Shown one piece after another: positions 18,923 through 30,704 of a DNA stretch of 39,317 nucleotides. The stretch is from Planctomycetota bacterium. Lineage in GTDB: Bacteria; Planctomycetota; J058. The notes under the pieces were generated by a model. That model did not search any database. It had not been told where the DNA came from and saw only the letters and a program-made list of their open reading frames with translations. The stretch is from the NCBI GenBank assembly GCA_003695705.1, contig RFHU01000457.1:1-39317 (forward strand), given 5' to 3'. Within the stretch, counting starts at the first letter, position 1, and every line of letters starts with the position of its first letter. The translations under genes were made by a program, and so were the position numbers.

Positions 18923-19950
18923 GGAAAGAGCGTGCCTTGCGGGTCGTCTCCGGCGGCTCGCGGCTCGATCCCGAGCAGGGCGAAGCCGCGCGGGCCGAGC
19001 ACCCGTCCGCGCGCCGTCTTGCGCACGAAGCCCCGCACGATCAGGTAGGGCTCGTAGACGTCTTCGATGGTCCCCACCTCCTCGCCCGTGGCCACCGCCA
19101 GGGTCTTGATCCCAACCGGCGTGTAGGGCGATTCGGCCAGGATCGCCAGGATTTGGCGGTCGAGGGCCTCGAGGCCTTCGGCGTCGATCCCCAGCATGCG
19201 CAGGCCGCGGGCGGCGATTCGCGCGTCGATGCGCTCGGCGCCGTCGGCGAGGGCGACGTCGCGCAGGCGGGCCAGGAGTCGGTTCGCGATCCGGGGGGTT
19301 CCTCGCGCGCGGCCGGCGACCAGGGCCGCGGCCTCGTCGTCGATCCCGACCCCGAGGACCTTTGCCGACCGGCGCACGATCTCTTCCAACTCCTCCTGTG
19401 CGTAGGTCACCAGCCGCTCCTGGATGCCGAAGCGGTCGCGGAAGGGCTTGGTGAGGAGGCCCGCGCGCGTCGTTGCGCCGACCAGCGTGAAGCGCTGCAG
19501 GGAGACGCTCAGGGTGCGGGCGTGAATGCCGTCGTCGATGGGTACGTCGATTCGGCAGTCCTCCATGGCGCTGTAGAGGTATTCCTCGACGCTGGTGCGC
19601 ATGCGGTGGACCTCGTCGACGAAGAGCACGTCGCCCCGCTTGAGCTTGACCAGCATGCCCGCGAGGTCGGAGATCTTCTCCAGCACCGGACCCGAGGTGG
19701 TCACCAAGCGAGCGTCCAGGCTGCGGGCGATCAGGTGCGCCAGGGTCGTCTTGCCCAGGCCGGGCGGCCCGGTGAGGAGAACGTGGTCGAGGGGGCGCCC
19801 TGCCCGCTGGGCGGCCTTGATCCAGGTCTGAAGGTTGTTCACCACCCGCGGCTGGCCTACGAAGGCGTCGAAGCTGCGCGGGCGGAGCGCGCGTTCTTCG
19901 CGCTCCTCGGGGAGTGCCTGGGGGGCAACGAGACGGGCTTCGCCCTCCAC
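18919..19950 (-). CDS. ruvB: Holliday junction branch-migration ATPase RuvB
   Basis: The product is 343 residues, normal for RuvB. It has the AAA+ Walker A GPPGLGKTT, Walker B VLFVDEVHRM, the LYSAMEDCRIDV stretch, sensor GATTRAG, and the C-terminal winged-helix domain ending LGPRGFALLG. It forms hexamers that drive branch migration with RuvA. No ruvA or ruvC is next to it. GTG 19948-19950 was chosen because AAAGGAG lies 5 bases upstream, and the preceding frame has no RuvB-like sequence. Translation of the spoIID-like gene is coupled to its end. The gene is divergent from hppA. Confidence 0.95.
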   Translation of the reverse strand: MEGEARLVAPQALPEEREERALRPRSFDAFVGQPRVVNNLQTWIKAAQRAGRPLDHVLLTGPPGLGKTTLAHLIARSLDARLVTTSGPVLEKISDLAGMLVKLKRGDVLFVDEVHRMRTSVEEYLYSAMEDCRIDVPIDDGIHARTLSVSLQRFTLVGATTRAGLLTKPFRDRFGIQERLVTYAQEELEEIVRRSAKVLGVGIDDEAAALVAGRARGTPRIANRLLARLRDVALADGAERIDARIAARGLRMLGIDAEGLEALDRQILAILAESPYTPVGIKTLAVATGEEVGTIEDVYEPYLIVRGFVRKTARGRVLGPRGFALLGIEPRAAGDDPQGTLFP

Positions 19951-20052
19951 GGGGCTCCTTTCGATCGCGGCCGGATGCTCGGGGTCCTTGGGACGGGGAC
20001 ACCGGCGCTTCGAAGGCACTTTACCCCCACCTTCCGACCTTTCGGCTCCGGC

Positions 20053-20081
20053 TTGTCCCCCCCCTAAGCGGCTGGTATACA
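20053..20081 (+). promoter_or_regulatory. Putative sigma70-type promoter of hppA
   Basis: TTGTCC (20053-20058) and TATACA (20076-20081) are 17 bases apart, each matching four of six consensus positions. They lie in the 198 bp ruvB-hppA divergent gap, about 70 bp before the hppA start. The match was found by eye, in a sequence so GC-rich that TATAC is rare. Confidence 0.45.
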
Positions 20082-20148
20082 AAGCGGCCCGCCAGGACCG
20101 CCGCCCCCTGCGGCGCGCCGCGTCAAGATCCTTCCCCGGAGCGCTCCG

Positions 20149-22605
<2,457 letters not shown>

Positions 22606-22621
22606 GCCCAAGAGGTCTTTG

Positions 22622-23755
22622 GTGAAGGCCCCGTTGGCCTTCTCCCTCGAGGCGACCCGCGGGGCCGCCCGGGCCGGGCGGCTGGTCCTCCCGCACGCGG
22701 TCGTGCCCACGCCCGTGTTCATGGCCGTGGGTACGCGGGCCACGGTGAAGGCGTGCACCACCGACCAGGTGGTCGACACCGGCACGCGCATCCTCTTGGG
22801 AAACACCTTCCACCTCGGCCTCAAGCCGGGCGCCGAGCGGGTCGCCGCCGCCGGCGGCCTGCACGCCTTCGCCCGCTGGCCCCACGCCATGCTCACCGAC
22901 TCGGGGGGCTACCAGGTCTTCTCGCTCGCCGACCTGCGGCGCCTGGGTGAGGAGGGAGTGCGCTTCAAGTCGCCCTACGACGGGACCCTGCTCGAGTTGA
23001 CTCCCGAGCGGTCCATCGAGATCCAGAACCTGCTCGGCGCCGACATCATCATGGCCTTCGACGAATGCGCCCCCTATCCGGCCACCCGGGAGGCCGTCCT
23101 CGCGGCCGTGGAGCGGACGACGCGCTGGGCGGAGCGCTGCCTTAGGGCCCACGCTCGCCCGGACGCGCAGGCCCTGTTCGGGATCGTCCAGGGCGGGGTG
23201 CACGCCGACCTGCGCGCGCGCAGCGCGGACGCGCTCGTTGCCATGGACTTTCCGGGCTACGCCATCGGAGGCCTCTCGGTGGGCGAAGGGCCCGAGCGCA
23301 TGGACGCGACGCTGGAGGCCACCTGCCCCCTCCTGCCCGAGGACCGACCGCGTTACCTCATGGGCGTAGGCAAGCCCGAGGACCTCGTGCGCGCCGTACT
23401 GCGCGGCGTGGACATGTTCGACTGCGCCCTGCCCACCCGGAACGCGCGCAACGGGGAAGTCTTCCTCTGGCCCCGCCGCTACCTGCGCCTCAAGCACGCC
23501 CGCTACCGCGACGACCACCGGGTGATCGACCCGCTCTGCGACTGCCTCGCCTGCCGCACGGGGGTCAAGCGCTCCTACCTCGCCCACCTGCTGCGCGTCG
23601 ACGAGATCGCGGGGCTGACCTATTGCAGCCTCCACAACCTGCGCTTCTACCAGCGCCTCATGCAGCGACTGCGGCGGGAGATCGTCGCGGGGACCCTCGA
23701 CGCCTTCCGAGCCGAGTTCTTCGCGCCGGAGGGCAGCGGGCAGCCCGCGGACTGA
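22622..23755 (+). CDS. tgt: Queuine tRNA-ribosyltransferase (tRNA-guanine transglycosylase)
   Basis: The product is 377 residues. The enzyme swaps guanine at position 34 of tRNAs with GUN anticodons for the queuosine precursor preQ1. [11 protein letters not shown] contains the general acid/base D93, and [15 protein letters not shown] contains the nucleophile D267. The zinc site is C306, C308, C311 and a His near 338. GTG 22622 is preferred to the adjacent TTG 22619 because AAGAGG lies 6 bases upstream of it. It follows hppA by 16 bp and is likely cotranscribed. No queuosine synthesis genes (queA, queF) are nearby. Confidence 0.95.
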   Translation: MKAPLAFSLEATRGAARAGRLVLPHAVVPTPVFMAVGTRATVKACTTDQVVDTGTRILLGNTFHLGLKPGAERVAAAGGLHAFARWPHAMLTDSGGYQVFSLADLRRLGEEGVRFKSPYDGTLLELTPERSIEIQNLLGADIIMAFDECAPYPATREAVLAAVERTTRWAERCLRAHARPDAQALFGIVQGGVHADLRARSADALVAMDFPGYAIGGLSVGEGPERMDATLEATCPLLPEDRPRYLMGVGKPEDLVRAVLRGVDMFDCALPTRNARNGEVFLWPRRYLRLKHARYRDDHRVIDPLCDCLACRTGVKRSYLAHLLRVDEIAGLTYCSLHNLRFYQRLMQRLRREIVAGTLDAFRAEFFAPEGSGQPAD

Positions 23756-23788
23756 CGCGAAGGTCCGGCCGCGCCCGGCGGAGCGCGT

Positions 23789-25084
23789 TCAGCGGCGCTC
23801 GAGGAGCGCGAAGAGTTTCTCCAGCAGGCGGACGCTCAGGTCGGCCGGCCGGTGCGGGCTCAGCATGCCCAGGCCGGGCTCGAAGTGGTCGAGGTCGTCG
23901 ACGTCGAGGTGCACGGCGCCGGGGATCCGTTGGTCGCCGAGGGTCACCATGCCGTCGTTGTCCTCGCCGGTGCGGCGGGAGATCAGCCGCTGGTTGAAGC
24001 GCAGCGCTCGCTGGAAGAGTCGCTTGGCAGGGTCGCGGAGGCGCCGGCCGTCGGGGGTGCGCCCCATGAGGAACAAGCTGCGGGAGAAAGAGGAGCGGAG
24101 GACCACGGTGGGGACGCGGTCGCTGGGGTAGGGGTGGTCGCGCACGAAGGCGCGCCGACGCGCGCGGGTGAGGTCCACGACCGCGTCCCGGCTGCCGCCG
24201 GCCCAGCCTTCGAGGGCGAGGCGCACCCCGGCAAGGGTCAACGCATCGTGGGCGGCGAGGTCGGCGATCGCCGAGCCGCCGTAGACCGGCTGGATCGCCA
24301 CCAGGCCGGCGAGGTGCGGGATCAGGTCGGGCTCGAGGGCCACGGCGGCGGTGGCGTCGGTCGCGCCCTTGCTGTGCGCGAAGAGGATCACGCGCTTGCC
24401 GAAGGCGGCCTGGGTGCGGATCTCCCGGGCAATGGCCCGCGCGTTGTCGGCGACCGAATTCTGGGTGCTGAAAGGGTGGCCCGGCACGGGACGGTCCGCG
24501 TCGTCGGTTCCGATCCGGTAGGCCTCGAGGCCCAGGGCGCGCAGGGCGTCGCGGTTGGCGTCGAAGTAGGGGATTCCGTGCTGGTTCCAGAGGTTCGTGG
24601 AGAGGCCCGGGACCAGGAGCACCACCAGGCCGTCCGTGCGGGGGGCGCGTCGCCAGCGCTGCGGGAGCCCCGCCACCGTTCCCCGGTAGCCCAAGGCGTC
24701 GGGCTGGAGTTGGACGCGATCCCCGCCCGTCGGCGCGCCGCCCCCTCCGCCGTCCAGGCCGCGCACGCGCCCCGCCGCGCCGACCGCCGTGCCTCCCTCG
24801 GCGCCGGGAGGATCGACGAGCTCGAGGACGCCGCTGGGCAGCAAGAGCCCGTGGGCGACCCTGCGCGTGCGCGTCGAGGCGTCGCCGCGGAAGACCCGGT
24901 AGTCGAGCTCGGCCATCACCGGGACCGCCGGGACGCCCGGCTGGGGAGTCCGGTGGAGGACCGCGCGGCCCACCAAGCCCGGCCCCGTGACCACGAAGGC
25001 CTCCGGCTCCTGACCGGCGACGGGCGCGGCGACGCCGAGGGCGAGGAGGAGGGCGAGGGGAAGGGCGCGGGGACAGGGCTTCAT
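23789..25084 (-). CDS. Exported alpha/beta-hydrolase (lipase/esterase-like)
   Basis: The product is 431 residues from ATG 25082-25084, with a signal peptide (ALPLALLLALGVAAPVAGQ). Residues 30-160 are a beta-rich part of unknown family. The hydrolase core has LVVLLVPGLSTNLW near the oxyanion hole, the nucleophile S238 in LFAHSKGATD (AHSKG instead of GHSxG), a likely acid in EDNDGMV, and H400 in LDHFEPG. It probably cleaves an ester or amide outside the cytoplasmic membrane; the substrate is not predictable. It converges with tgt at 33 bp and is divergent from the CAP-domain gene. Confidence 0.82.
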   Translation of the reverse strand: MKPCPRALPLALLLALGVAAPVAGQEPEAFVVTGPGLVGRAVLHRTPQPGVPAVPVMAELDYRVFRGDASTRTRRVAHGLLLPSGVLELVDPPGAEGGTAVGAAGRVRGLDGGGGGAPTGGDRVQLQPDALGYRGTVAGLPQRWRRAPRTDGLVVLLVPGLSTNLWNQHGIPYFDANRDALRALGLEAYRIGTDDADRPVPGHPFSTQNSVADNARAIAREIRTQAAFGKRVILFAHSKGATDATAAVALEPDLIPHLAGLVAIQPVYGGSAIADLAAHDALTLAGVRLALEGWAGGSRDAVVDLTRARRRAFVRDHPYPSDRVPTVVLRSSFSRSLFLMGRTPDGRRLRDPAKRLFQRALRFNQRLISRRTGEDNDGMVTLGDQRIPGAVHLDVDDLDHFEPGLGMLSPHRPADLSVRLLEKLFALLERR

Positions 25085-25295
25085 GGGCTTTGCTCTCCCG
25101 ACCCGGTGTAGCACGTTGGGGGCCGGGCGGGCAGGGCCCCCCTGCGGGACTTGCGAGGCCGCAGGGACCTCTTCGCGGGGCTTCGTTTCGCCTCCGCCAC
25201 GAGAAAGGGACGTTTCGGTGACGGGCGCCCCGACGGATCGGTGACACCTCGCCCGGCGGAGGATCTTAGAGTCCGCCGCAGGAAGGGAGGGGCTC

Positions 25296-26798
25296 GTGAA
25301 GGGCTTTCCCCGGAGCGTGGGCTGCTTGTTGGCTGCAGGCGTCTTGCTGGCGACGGTCCCCGCCCGAGCGGACCGGATCGTCACCGTCGGCGGCGGCGTC
25401 CTGCGGGGCAAGATCGTGCGCGAGAGCGCGCGCGCGGTGGAACTGCGTGATTCCCGCGGCCTCGTGGTGCGCGTCCCGCGCGACGAGATCGAGGAGGTCG
25501 TTCGCGAAGACGGGGCGGCCGAGTTCGCGCGGCGGCGCGCCGCGCTGGCGCCCCACGACGTGGAGGGCCGGGTGGCCCTCGCCCGCTGGGCCAAGGGCCA
25601 GGGGCTCCACGACGAAGCGCGGCGCCTGCTCGAGGAAGTCCTCGAGCTCGCGCCCGACCACCCCTTCGCCCGGCGCGCCCTCGGCTACCGGCGGGTGCAG
25701 GGACGCTGGCTGCGCGGGGCCGCGCTGGCGCGCGCCCGCAAGCAGGCCCGGGCCAAGCGGGCGGCCGAGGCCGCCGCGGGCGGGGGCGCGGGCCCGGAGC
25801 CGCGCGGAGAGATCGCCTCGGAGTCCCTCCCCGCCGGGGCCGAAGAGTTGCTCGCGGTCGTGCGGGGATCGGGCCCCAGCGAGCGTCGGCAGGCGGCCGC
25901 ACGCGCCCTCGCCGAGCGGGGCCCCGCCGCCCGCAAGGCCCTTGGCGAGGCCCTCGGCGAGGACCTCGCCGCCGCCCGCAAGCACCTGCTGCGCAGCATC
26001 CGCCAGCGCAGGGCGAAGATCCGCGCTCGCCTGGCCGCGGCCATTCGCCGCCGCCGCGCCGAAGCCTTGGCGGTCATCTTCGACGAGCAGAAGTATCCGA
26101 GCGCCAACCACGGCGCCGCCGGCCAGCCGCTGGTGGACCGGCTCGTGGGCGCGCTCTTGCGCGCCTACGACGACCCCCTGGCCGAGCTCGCCGAGGACGC
26201 CGAGGTCGCCCGTCCCCTGGCGCGCTTCGCCGAGGCGTGCCGCTGGCTGCGGGAGTTCTGCGGGGACGGGCGCAGCGAGGAAGGACTTCTCGCCGAAGTG
26301 CACGCCGAGGTGGCGAAGATCGTCGGCATGCGCGGCGTCCCCGTGGACCGAGCCGACGCCCGGGTCCTCCGCGAGAGCCAGGCGATTCTGCGCCGCAACG
26401 AGCGTCTGGCGAGTTCGCTCGGCCCCGAAGAGAGGGCCTGCATCCGAGCCACCAACGAATACCGCATGGTCTTCGGCCTGCGGGCCCTCAAGGTGCACGA
26501 GCCCCTGGTCCGCGCCGCGCGAGGACACAGCCAGGACATGCTCGAGCGCGGCTTCTTCGACCACACCTCGCCCGTGCCCGGCAAGCGGACTCCCGCCGAC
26601 CGCTGCCGACTCGAAGGCGCCAGCTTCAGCGGCGAGAACATTGCCATGGGCATGCAGTCCGGCCGCGGCGCCTTCAACGCTTGGTACACCTCGAGCGGGC
26701 ACCACCGGAACATGCTCGGCAAGGCGCACCGTTCCCTGGGCGTCGGCCGCGCAGGCAACTACTGGACCCAGGACTTCAGCGGCGAGGACCCGCCCTAA
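25296..26798 (+). CDS. Secreted CAP/SCP-domain (YkwD-like) protein with N-terminal beta module
   Basis: The product is 500 residues from GTG 25296, after a strong GGAAGGGAGGGG ribosome region. A signal peptide (about 1-25) is followed by a short beta module (ADRIVTVGGGVLRGKIVRE) of the type found in many planctomycete secreted proteins. An Ala/Arg-rich helical, TPR-like section runs to about 370. The CAP domain fills the C-terminus, with RGHSQDMLERGFFDHTSP, SGENIAMGM and HHRNMLGKAHRSLGVG, giving the two His and two Glu typical of the CAP cavity. Bacterial CAP proteins are extracytoplasmic and of mostly unknown activity. No partner genes stand out. Confidence 0.88.
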   Translation: MKGFPRSVGCLLAAGVLLATVPARADRIVTVGGGVLRGKIVRESARAVELRDSRGLVVRVPRDEIEEVVREDGAAEFARRRAALAPHDVEGRVALARWAKGQGLHDEARRLLEEVLELAPDHPFARRALGYRRVQGRWLRGAALARARKQARAKRAAEAAAGGGAGPEPRGEIASESLPAGAEELLAVVRGSGPSERRQAAARALAERGPAARKALGEALGEDLAAARKHLLRSIRQRRAKIRARLAAAIRRRRAEALAVIFDEQKYPSANHGAAGQPLVDRLVGALLRAYDDPLAELAEDAEVARPLARFAEACRWLREFCGDGRSEEGLLAEVHAEVAKIVGMRGVPVDRADARVLRESQAILRRNERLASSLGPEERACIRATNEYRMVFGLRALKVHEPLVRAARGHSQDMLERGFFDHTSPVPGKRTPADRCRLEGASFSGENIAMGMQSGRGAFNAWYTSSGHHRNMLGKAHRSLGVGRAGNYWTQDFSGEDPP

Positions 26799-26990
26799 GG
26801 CTCGGCTCGACCTCGCCGAGGGCGGCGCCCCCCTCGGGGCTGCCGGGGCCGAGGGGCCCCGCGGTCCGGCACCCGGAGCCCTTCGACCCAAGCCCCTTGG
26901 CCTGGCTGCCCGGCCGCCGCCCGCGTAGGGCGCGCGGCCGGGAGGGCGCCGGGAGGCCCGGCTCGCCGCCCCCCTCCCACGATTGCGGCC

Positions 26991-27022
26991 GGGGCCGAAT
27001 CTGATAGGATTCGGCCCCTTCT
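26991..27022 (+). terminator. Perfect 11-bp hairpin between the CAP gene and yajC
   Basis: GGGGCCGAATC (26991-27001) and GATTCGGCCCC (27008-27018) are perfect inverted repeats around a 6-base loop TGATAG, followed by TTCT. It lies 193 bp after the CAP gene and 46 bp before yajC. The short, interrupted T tract is weak for an intrinsic terminator, so it may instead be a leader structure for yajC-secDF. Confidence 0.6.
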
Positions 27023-27067
27023 AACCCAGGGTACCGCACACGGTTGCGGCCCGACGGAACGGACCCC

Positions 27068-27442
27068 ATGGACCCTCTCGGCGCCCTCTCGGTGCTCCTC
27101 TTCGCCCAGACCGAAGCCGACCCTCGCCCCTCCGACCCCACCGGCGGGGCCACCGGGTTGATCTTCCCGATCCTGCTCGCCTTCCTGTTCGTCTACTTCT
27201 TCATGATCCGCCCGCAAAAGCGGGAGCAGGAGGCCAAGCAAGCCCTCCTCAGCGGACTGCGGAAGAACGACCAAGTGGTGACCACGGGCGGGATCTTCGG
27301 CACCGTGGTGAACATCAAGGACGACGAGGTCACGCTGCGCGTCGACGACCAAGCCAAGGTCAAGATCCGCTTCCAGAAGAGCGCCATCGCCCGCGTGATC
27401 GACGGCTCGGCCCCAGCGGGGCGCGACCCCAAGAAGAGCTAG
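27068..27442 (+). CDS. yajC: Preprotein translocase accessory subunit YajC
   Basis: The product is 124 residues from ATG 27068. One membrane helix (LIFPILLAFLFVYFFMIRP) is followed at once by the family hallmark RPQKREQEAK and a small cytoplasmic beta domain with GDQVVTTGGI-like sequence (DQVVTTGGIFGTVV). YajC joins SecDF in the Sec holotranslocon. The secD-secF gene begins 3 bases later, the classic arrangement. An in-frame TTG at 27044 was not used because it adds no recognisable sequence. Confidence 0.95.
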   Translation: MDPLGALSVLLFAQTEADPRPSDPTGGATGLIFPILLAFLFVYFFMIRPQKREQEAKQALLSGLRKNDQVVTTGGIFGTVVNIKDDEVTLRVDDQAKVKIRFQKSAIARVIDGSAPAGRDPKKS

Positions 27443-27445
27443 GCC

Positions 27446-30400
27446 ATGTACCAGAACTTCGGCTGGAAGTACCTTCTCACCGCGGCCATCACCGTGCTGT
27501 GGAGCTTCGCGCTCTACACGCAGGGGATCCCCCTCGGCCTCGACCTCAAGGGCGGCGCCGAGATCATCTACCGCCTCGAAGTCAACGGGCGTCCCGCCAC
27601 CGCCGACGTGACCGAGGACGCGGTGGGCGTCCTGCGCAAGCGCATCGACAAGCTCGGGATCAAGGAACTCGACATTCGCTCCATGGGGGCCGACAAGGTC
27701 CAGATCCAGATCCCTTCGGCTACCCAGAGCGAGATCGAAAAGCTCAAGACCCAGATCGAGAAGGCCGGCCGCCTCGAGTTTCGCCTGGTCGTCAGCGACA
27801 AGGACCTCAAGGCCGTCGACCGCCAGCTCGAAATCGAGCGGATCATCGACGCCAAGGACCGCGGGGTCTACGACCCCGAGACCGACCCCTACGACATCGC
27901 TTACTGGCACCCCGAGGCCCGCGGCGGACGCGCGGGGCAGCCCCTGCTGCTGCACAACGTCGAGCCGGGCTCGGGCAAGAAGCTCTACCTCGACGGTTCG
28001 CTCCTCGCCGACGCCCACCGGGCCCTCGACGACAAGGGCCGCCCCTGCGTGGGCTTTACCTGGGGACCCGTGGGCGCACGTCTGTTCTACGAAATGACCA
28101 GCAAGAACGTCGGCGAGCAGCTCGCCGTCGTGCTCGACGGCGAGGTTCGCTCGGCGCCCGAGATCCGCGGTCCCATCGGCAAGCGCGGGATCATTGAGGG
28201 TGGCCCCAAGGGCTGGGACGAGAAGGAACTCCTCGACCTGATCATCATCCTCAAGGGCGGCGCCTTGCCGGCGAAGCCGGTCTTCGCCTACAGCAAGCGC
28301 GTCGGGGCACAACTCGGCCAAGCGGCCGTCACCGTCGGCGGCGGGGCGATCGTAGGCGCCATGGTCGTGGTCGTGATCTTCATGCTCGTCTACTACGGCC
28401 TGCGCGCGGGGCTGATCGCCGACATCGCCTTGGTGCTCAACCTGGTCCTGATCCTTGGCACCCTCGCCATGTTCGACGCCACGCTCACCCTGCCGGGCAT
28501 CGCCGGCATCCTGCTCACGGCGGGCATGGCCGTCGACGCGAACATCCTCATCTACGAGCGCATTCGCGAGGAACTCGCCCGCGGCGCGGCGGTCAAGCAG
28601 GCCATCCAAGCGGGCTACGACCGCGCGTTTTGGACCATCTTCGACGCGAACCTGACCACCGCTCTGACCGCCATGGTCCTCATGTGGGCCGGCACGGGGC
28701 CCATCAAGGGCTTCGGGATCACGCTGACCATCGGCATCGTGGTCTCCATGTTCACCGCGCTTTTCGTAACGCGGGCCCTCTACGGCTACTTCGTGGTCAA
28801 GGAGATCGTCACCGCCCTCCGCTTCCGCAGCCTGTTCGAGAGGCCGAACATCGACTTCCACGCGGCCCGCCGGAAGGCGGTGCCCGTCTCGGTGCTCCTG
28901 ATCTGCGCCGGCTGGCTGGTCTTCGTGCTCCGCGGCGACGAGAAGTACGGCATCGACTTCACCGGCGGGACCGTCATGCAGATTCGCCTGGCCCACCCCG
29001 TGGAGAAGGACGAGCTCGTGCGGCGCCTCAAGGAGCGCTTCGGCACCAAGGCCCACGTGGAAGTGCAGCGGGTCGGGGCGGCCGTCAAGGGCGGTCGGGA
29101 GCGCGGGCGCGAGTGGCTCCTGCGCACCCGCCTCGTCGGCAGCGGCGAGGACGTCGCCCGACAGAGTTCGCGCGCAGGCGGCCTGGGGCTCCTTGCGCCC
29201 GCCTACGGGCAGGAGCGTCCACCGGCCGGCGACGCGCCGGCCGGCGACGCGCCTTCGGGCGACACGCCAGCGCCGTCGGGCGACACGCCAGCGCCGTCGG
29301 GCGACACGCCAGCGCCTTCCGGCGACACGCCAGCGCCTTCGGGCGACACGCCTTCGGGCGACGCGCCAGCGCCTTCGGGCGACACGCCTTCGGGCGACGC
29401 GCCGCCACCGGCCGAGGCACCGGCGCCCGGCGAGGGCGGTGGCTCGGGCAGCGAGGGCGACACGCCCTCTTCGGGGAACGCCCAGGACTTCTTCGAGCAC
29501 GAAGTCCGTAGGCTCCTCCACGACGAACTCGTCGAGCCCTACCCCCCCATTGAGGGCAAGCCCTTCGTCCTCACCGAGCCCAAGGACGGCAAGGTTCGCG
29601 CACGCTTCCGGGTAAACCTCGTCCGCCTGAGCACCGGCTTCGAGGTGGTCGTGCAGGAAGAGCACGAGGTGAAGCCGGTGACCGCCGAGGAGGTGAAGCA
29701 GCAGCTCCCGCCCATTCTGCGCAAGCTGGCCCACCGCCTGCGCAACGCCAAGCGGCCGCTGGAGGTGAAGCGGCGCGAGACCCTCCTCGCCCTCGCCGGC
29801 CCCGAAGGCGGGGAGCCGGGCTTCCAGGTGGAGGCCCTCCCGGACGCCGACACCAGCGACCCCTTGTTCCCCTTTGAGTTCCGCACCCACGAGTTGCCCG
29901 CCGGGAACGAAGAGCGCGCCGCCGAGGTGGTGGATCTGCTCAAGAACAGCCTCGAGCGGGCCCAAGAGGAGCGCGCCTCCTTCGCCCCCGCGGTCCCCTT
30001 CCCGAGCATCGATCAGGTCGGCTCGGCGGTCGCCAAGAACCTCAAGTCGAAGGCCGTGGTCTCCACGGTCTTCTGTGTGATCTTCATTTGCCTCTACGTG
30101 TGGCTGCGCTTCGACTTCTGGTCGGGCATCTCCGCGATCGTCGCCGTGTTCCACGACGTCCTCGCCCTGCTCGGCTTTCTGACCATCCTCGACTTCGTGG
30201 TCAGCAAGACCGGCTCGACCTTCGACGCCAAGTTCGGCCTGACCACCATTTCGGCCTTCCTGACCCTGGTCGGCTACTCGATCAACGACACCATCGTCAT
30301 TCTCGACCGCATCCGCGAGGACAAGCGAGACAGCAAGGCAAAGGAATACACCCCCGAGCTGATCAACGCAGCCATCAACAAGACCCTCTCGCGTACGGTG

Positions 30401-30652
30401 TTGACCTCGCTCACTTCGCTCCTGGTGTGCGTCGTCCTCCTGGTTGGCAGCTTCTTCGGGCTCACGGCCATTCAAGGCTTCGCGGCCGCCATGACCTTTG
30501 GCATCGTCGTCGGCACCTACTCGTCGGTGTTCATCGCCGCGCCCATCCTGCTCTCCGACAAGCGGCGGCTGGTCGTCGGCCTCGTGTCGCTCGCTCTCTT
30601 CATGCTCGTTACCGGGATCGTCAGCTTCTTCGTCGGCGCGCCCGGAGCGTGA
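27446..30652 (+). CDS. secDF: SecD-SecF fusion with an expanded, repeat-containing SecF periplasmic domain
   Basis: The product is 1068 residues. The SecD part has LGLDLKGGAEIIYRL near residue 32, the P1 domain, and membrane helices from about 290 to 455 with GMAVDANILIYERIREEL. The SecF part begins near 475 (VPVSVLLICAGWLVF) with YGIDFTGGT at about 502, and its membrane helices run from about 870 to the end with YSINDTIVILDRIRED. SecDF uses the ion gradient to pull secreted proteins outward. Between the two SecF anchors is about 330 residues of periplasmic sequence, far longer than a usual SecF domain, including Pro/Ser/Gly/Asp/Thr repeats (about 592-660). It is 3 bp from yajC. Confidence 0.94.
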   Translation: MYQNFGWKYLLTAAITVLWSFALYTQGIPLGLDLKGGAEIIYRLEVNGRPATADVTEDAVGVLRKRIDKLGIKELDIRSMGADKVQIQIPSATQSEIEKLKTQIEKAGRLEFRLVVSDKDLKAVDRQLEIERIIDAKDRGVYDPETDPYDIAYWHPEARGGRAGQPLLLHNVEPGSGKKLYLDGSLLADAHRALDDKGRPCVGFTWGPVGARLFYEMTSKNVGEQLAVVLDGEVRSAPEIRGPIGKRGIIEGGPKGWDEKELLDLIIILKGGALPAKPVFAYSKRVGAQLGQAAVTVGGGAIVGAMVVVVIFMLVYYGLRAGLIADIALVLNLVLILGTLAMFDATLTLPGIAGILLTAGMAVDANILIYERIREELARGAAVKQAIQAGYDRAFWTIFDANLTTALTAMVLMWAGTGPIKGFGITLTIGIVVSMFTALFVTRALYGYFVVKEIVTALRFRSLFERPNIDFHAARRKAVPVSVLLICAGWLVFVLRGDEKYGIDFTGGTVMQIRLAHPVEKDELVRRLKERFGTKAHVEVQRVGAAVKGGRERGREWLLRTRLVGSGEDVARQSSRAGGLGLLAPAYGQERPPAGDAPAGDAPSGDTPAPSGDTPAPSGDTPAPSGDTPAPSGDTPSGDAPAPSGDTPSGDAPPPAEAPAPGEGGGSGSEGDTPSSGNAQDFFEHEVRRLLHDELVEPYPPIEGKPFVLTEPKDGKVRARFRVNLVRLSTGFEVVVQEEHEVKPVTAEEVKQQLPPILRKLAHRLRNAKRPLEVKRRETLLALAGPEGGEPGFQVEALPDADTSDPLFPFEFRTHELPAGNEERAAEVVDLLKNSLERAQEERASFAPAVPFPSIDQVGSAVAKNLKSKAVVSTVFCVIFICLYVWLRFDFWSGISAIVAVFHDVLALLGFLTILDFVVSKTGSTFDAKFGLTTISAFLTLVGYSINDTIVILDRIREDKRDSKAKEYTPELINAAINKTLSRTVLTSLTSLLVCVVLLVGSFFGLTAIQGFAAAMTFGIVVGTYSSVFIAAPILLSDKRRLVVGLVSLALFMLVTGIVSFFVGAPGA
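29226..29403 (+). repeat. In-frame tandem repeat in secDF encoding PSGDTPA-type units
   Basis: About eight to ten short units with the core TCGGGCGACACGCC follow each other, mostly spaced 21 bases (unit APSGDTP), with some shortened to 15 bases (PSGDA/PAGDA). They form a flexible periplasmic linker. Near-identical copies make unit number likely to vary between strains. Confidence 0.88.
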
Positions 30653-30704
30653 GCGGAGCGCCCGCCCCCTGGCCTCTCGGGCAGCGGTAGGACACACTGC
30701 GGGA

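Noticed and set aside
25241-25269. Possible promoter before the CAP-domain gene (GTGACA, 17 bases, TCTTAG)
   Set aside because: The -10 candidate matches only three of six positions, too weak to list.
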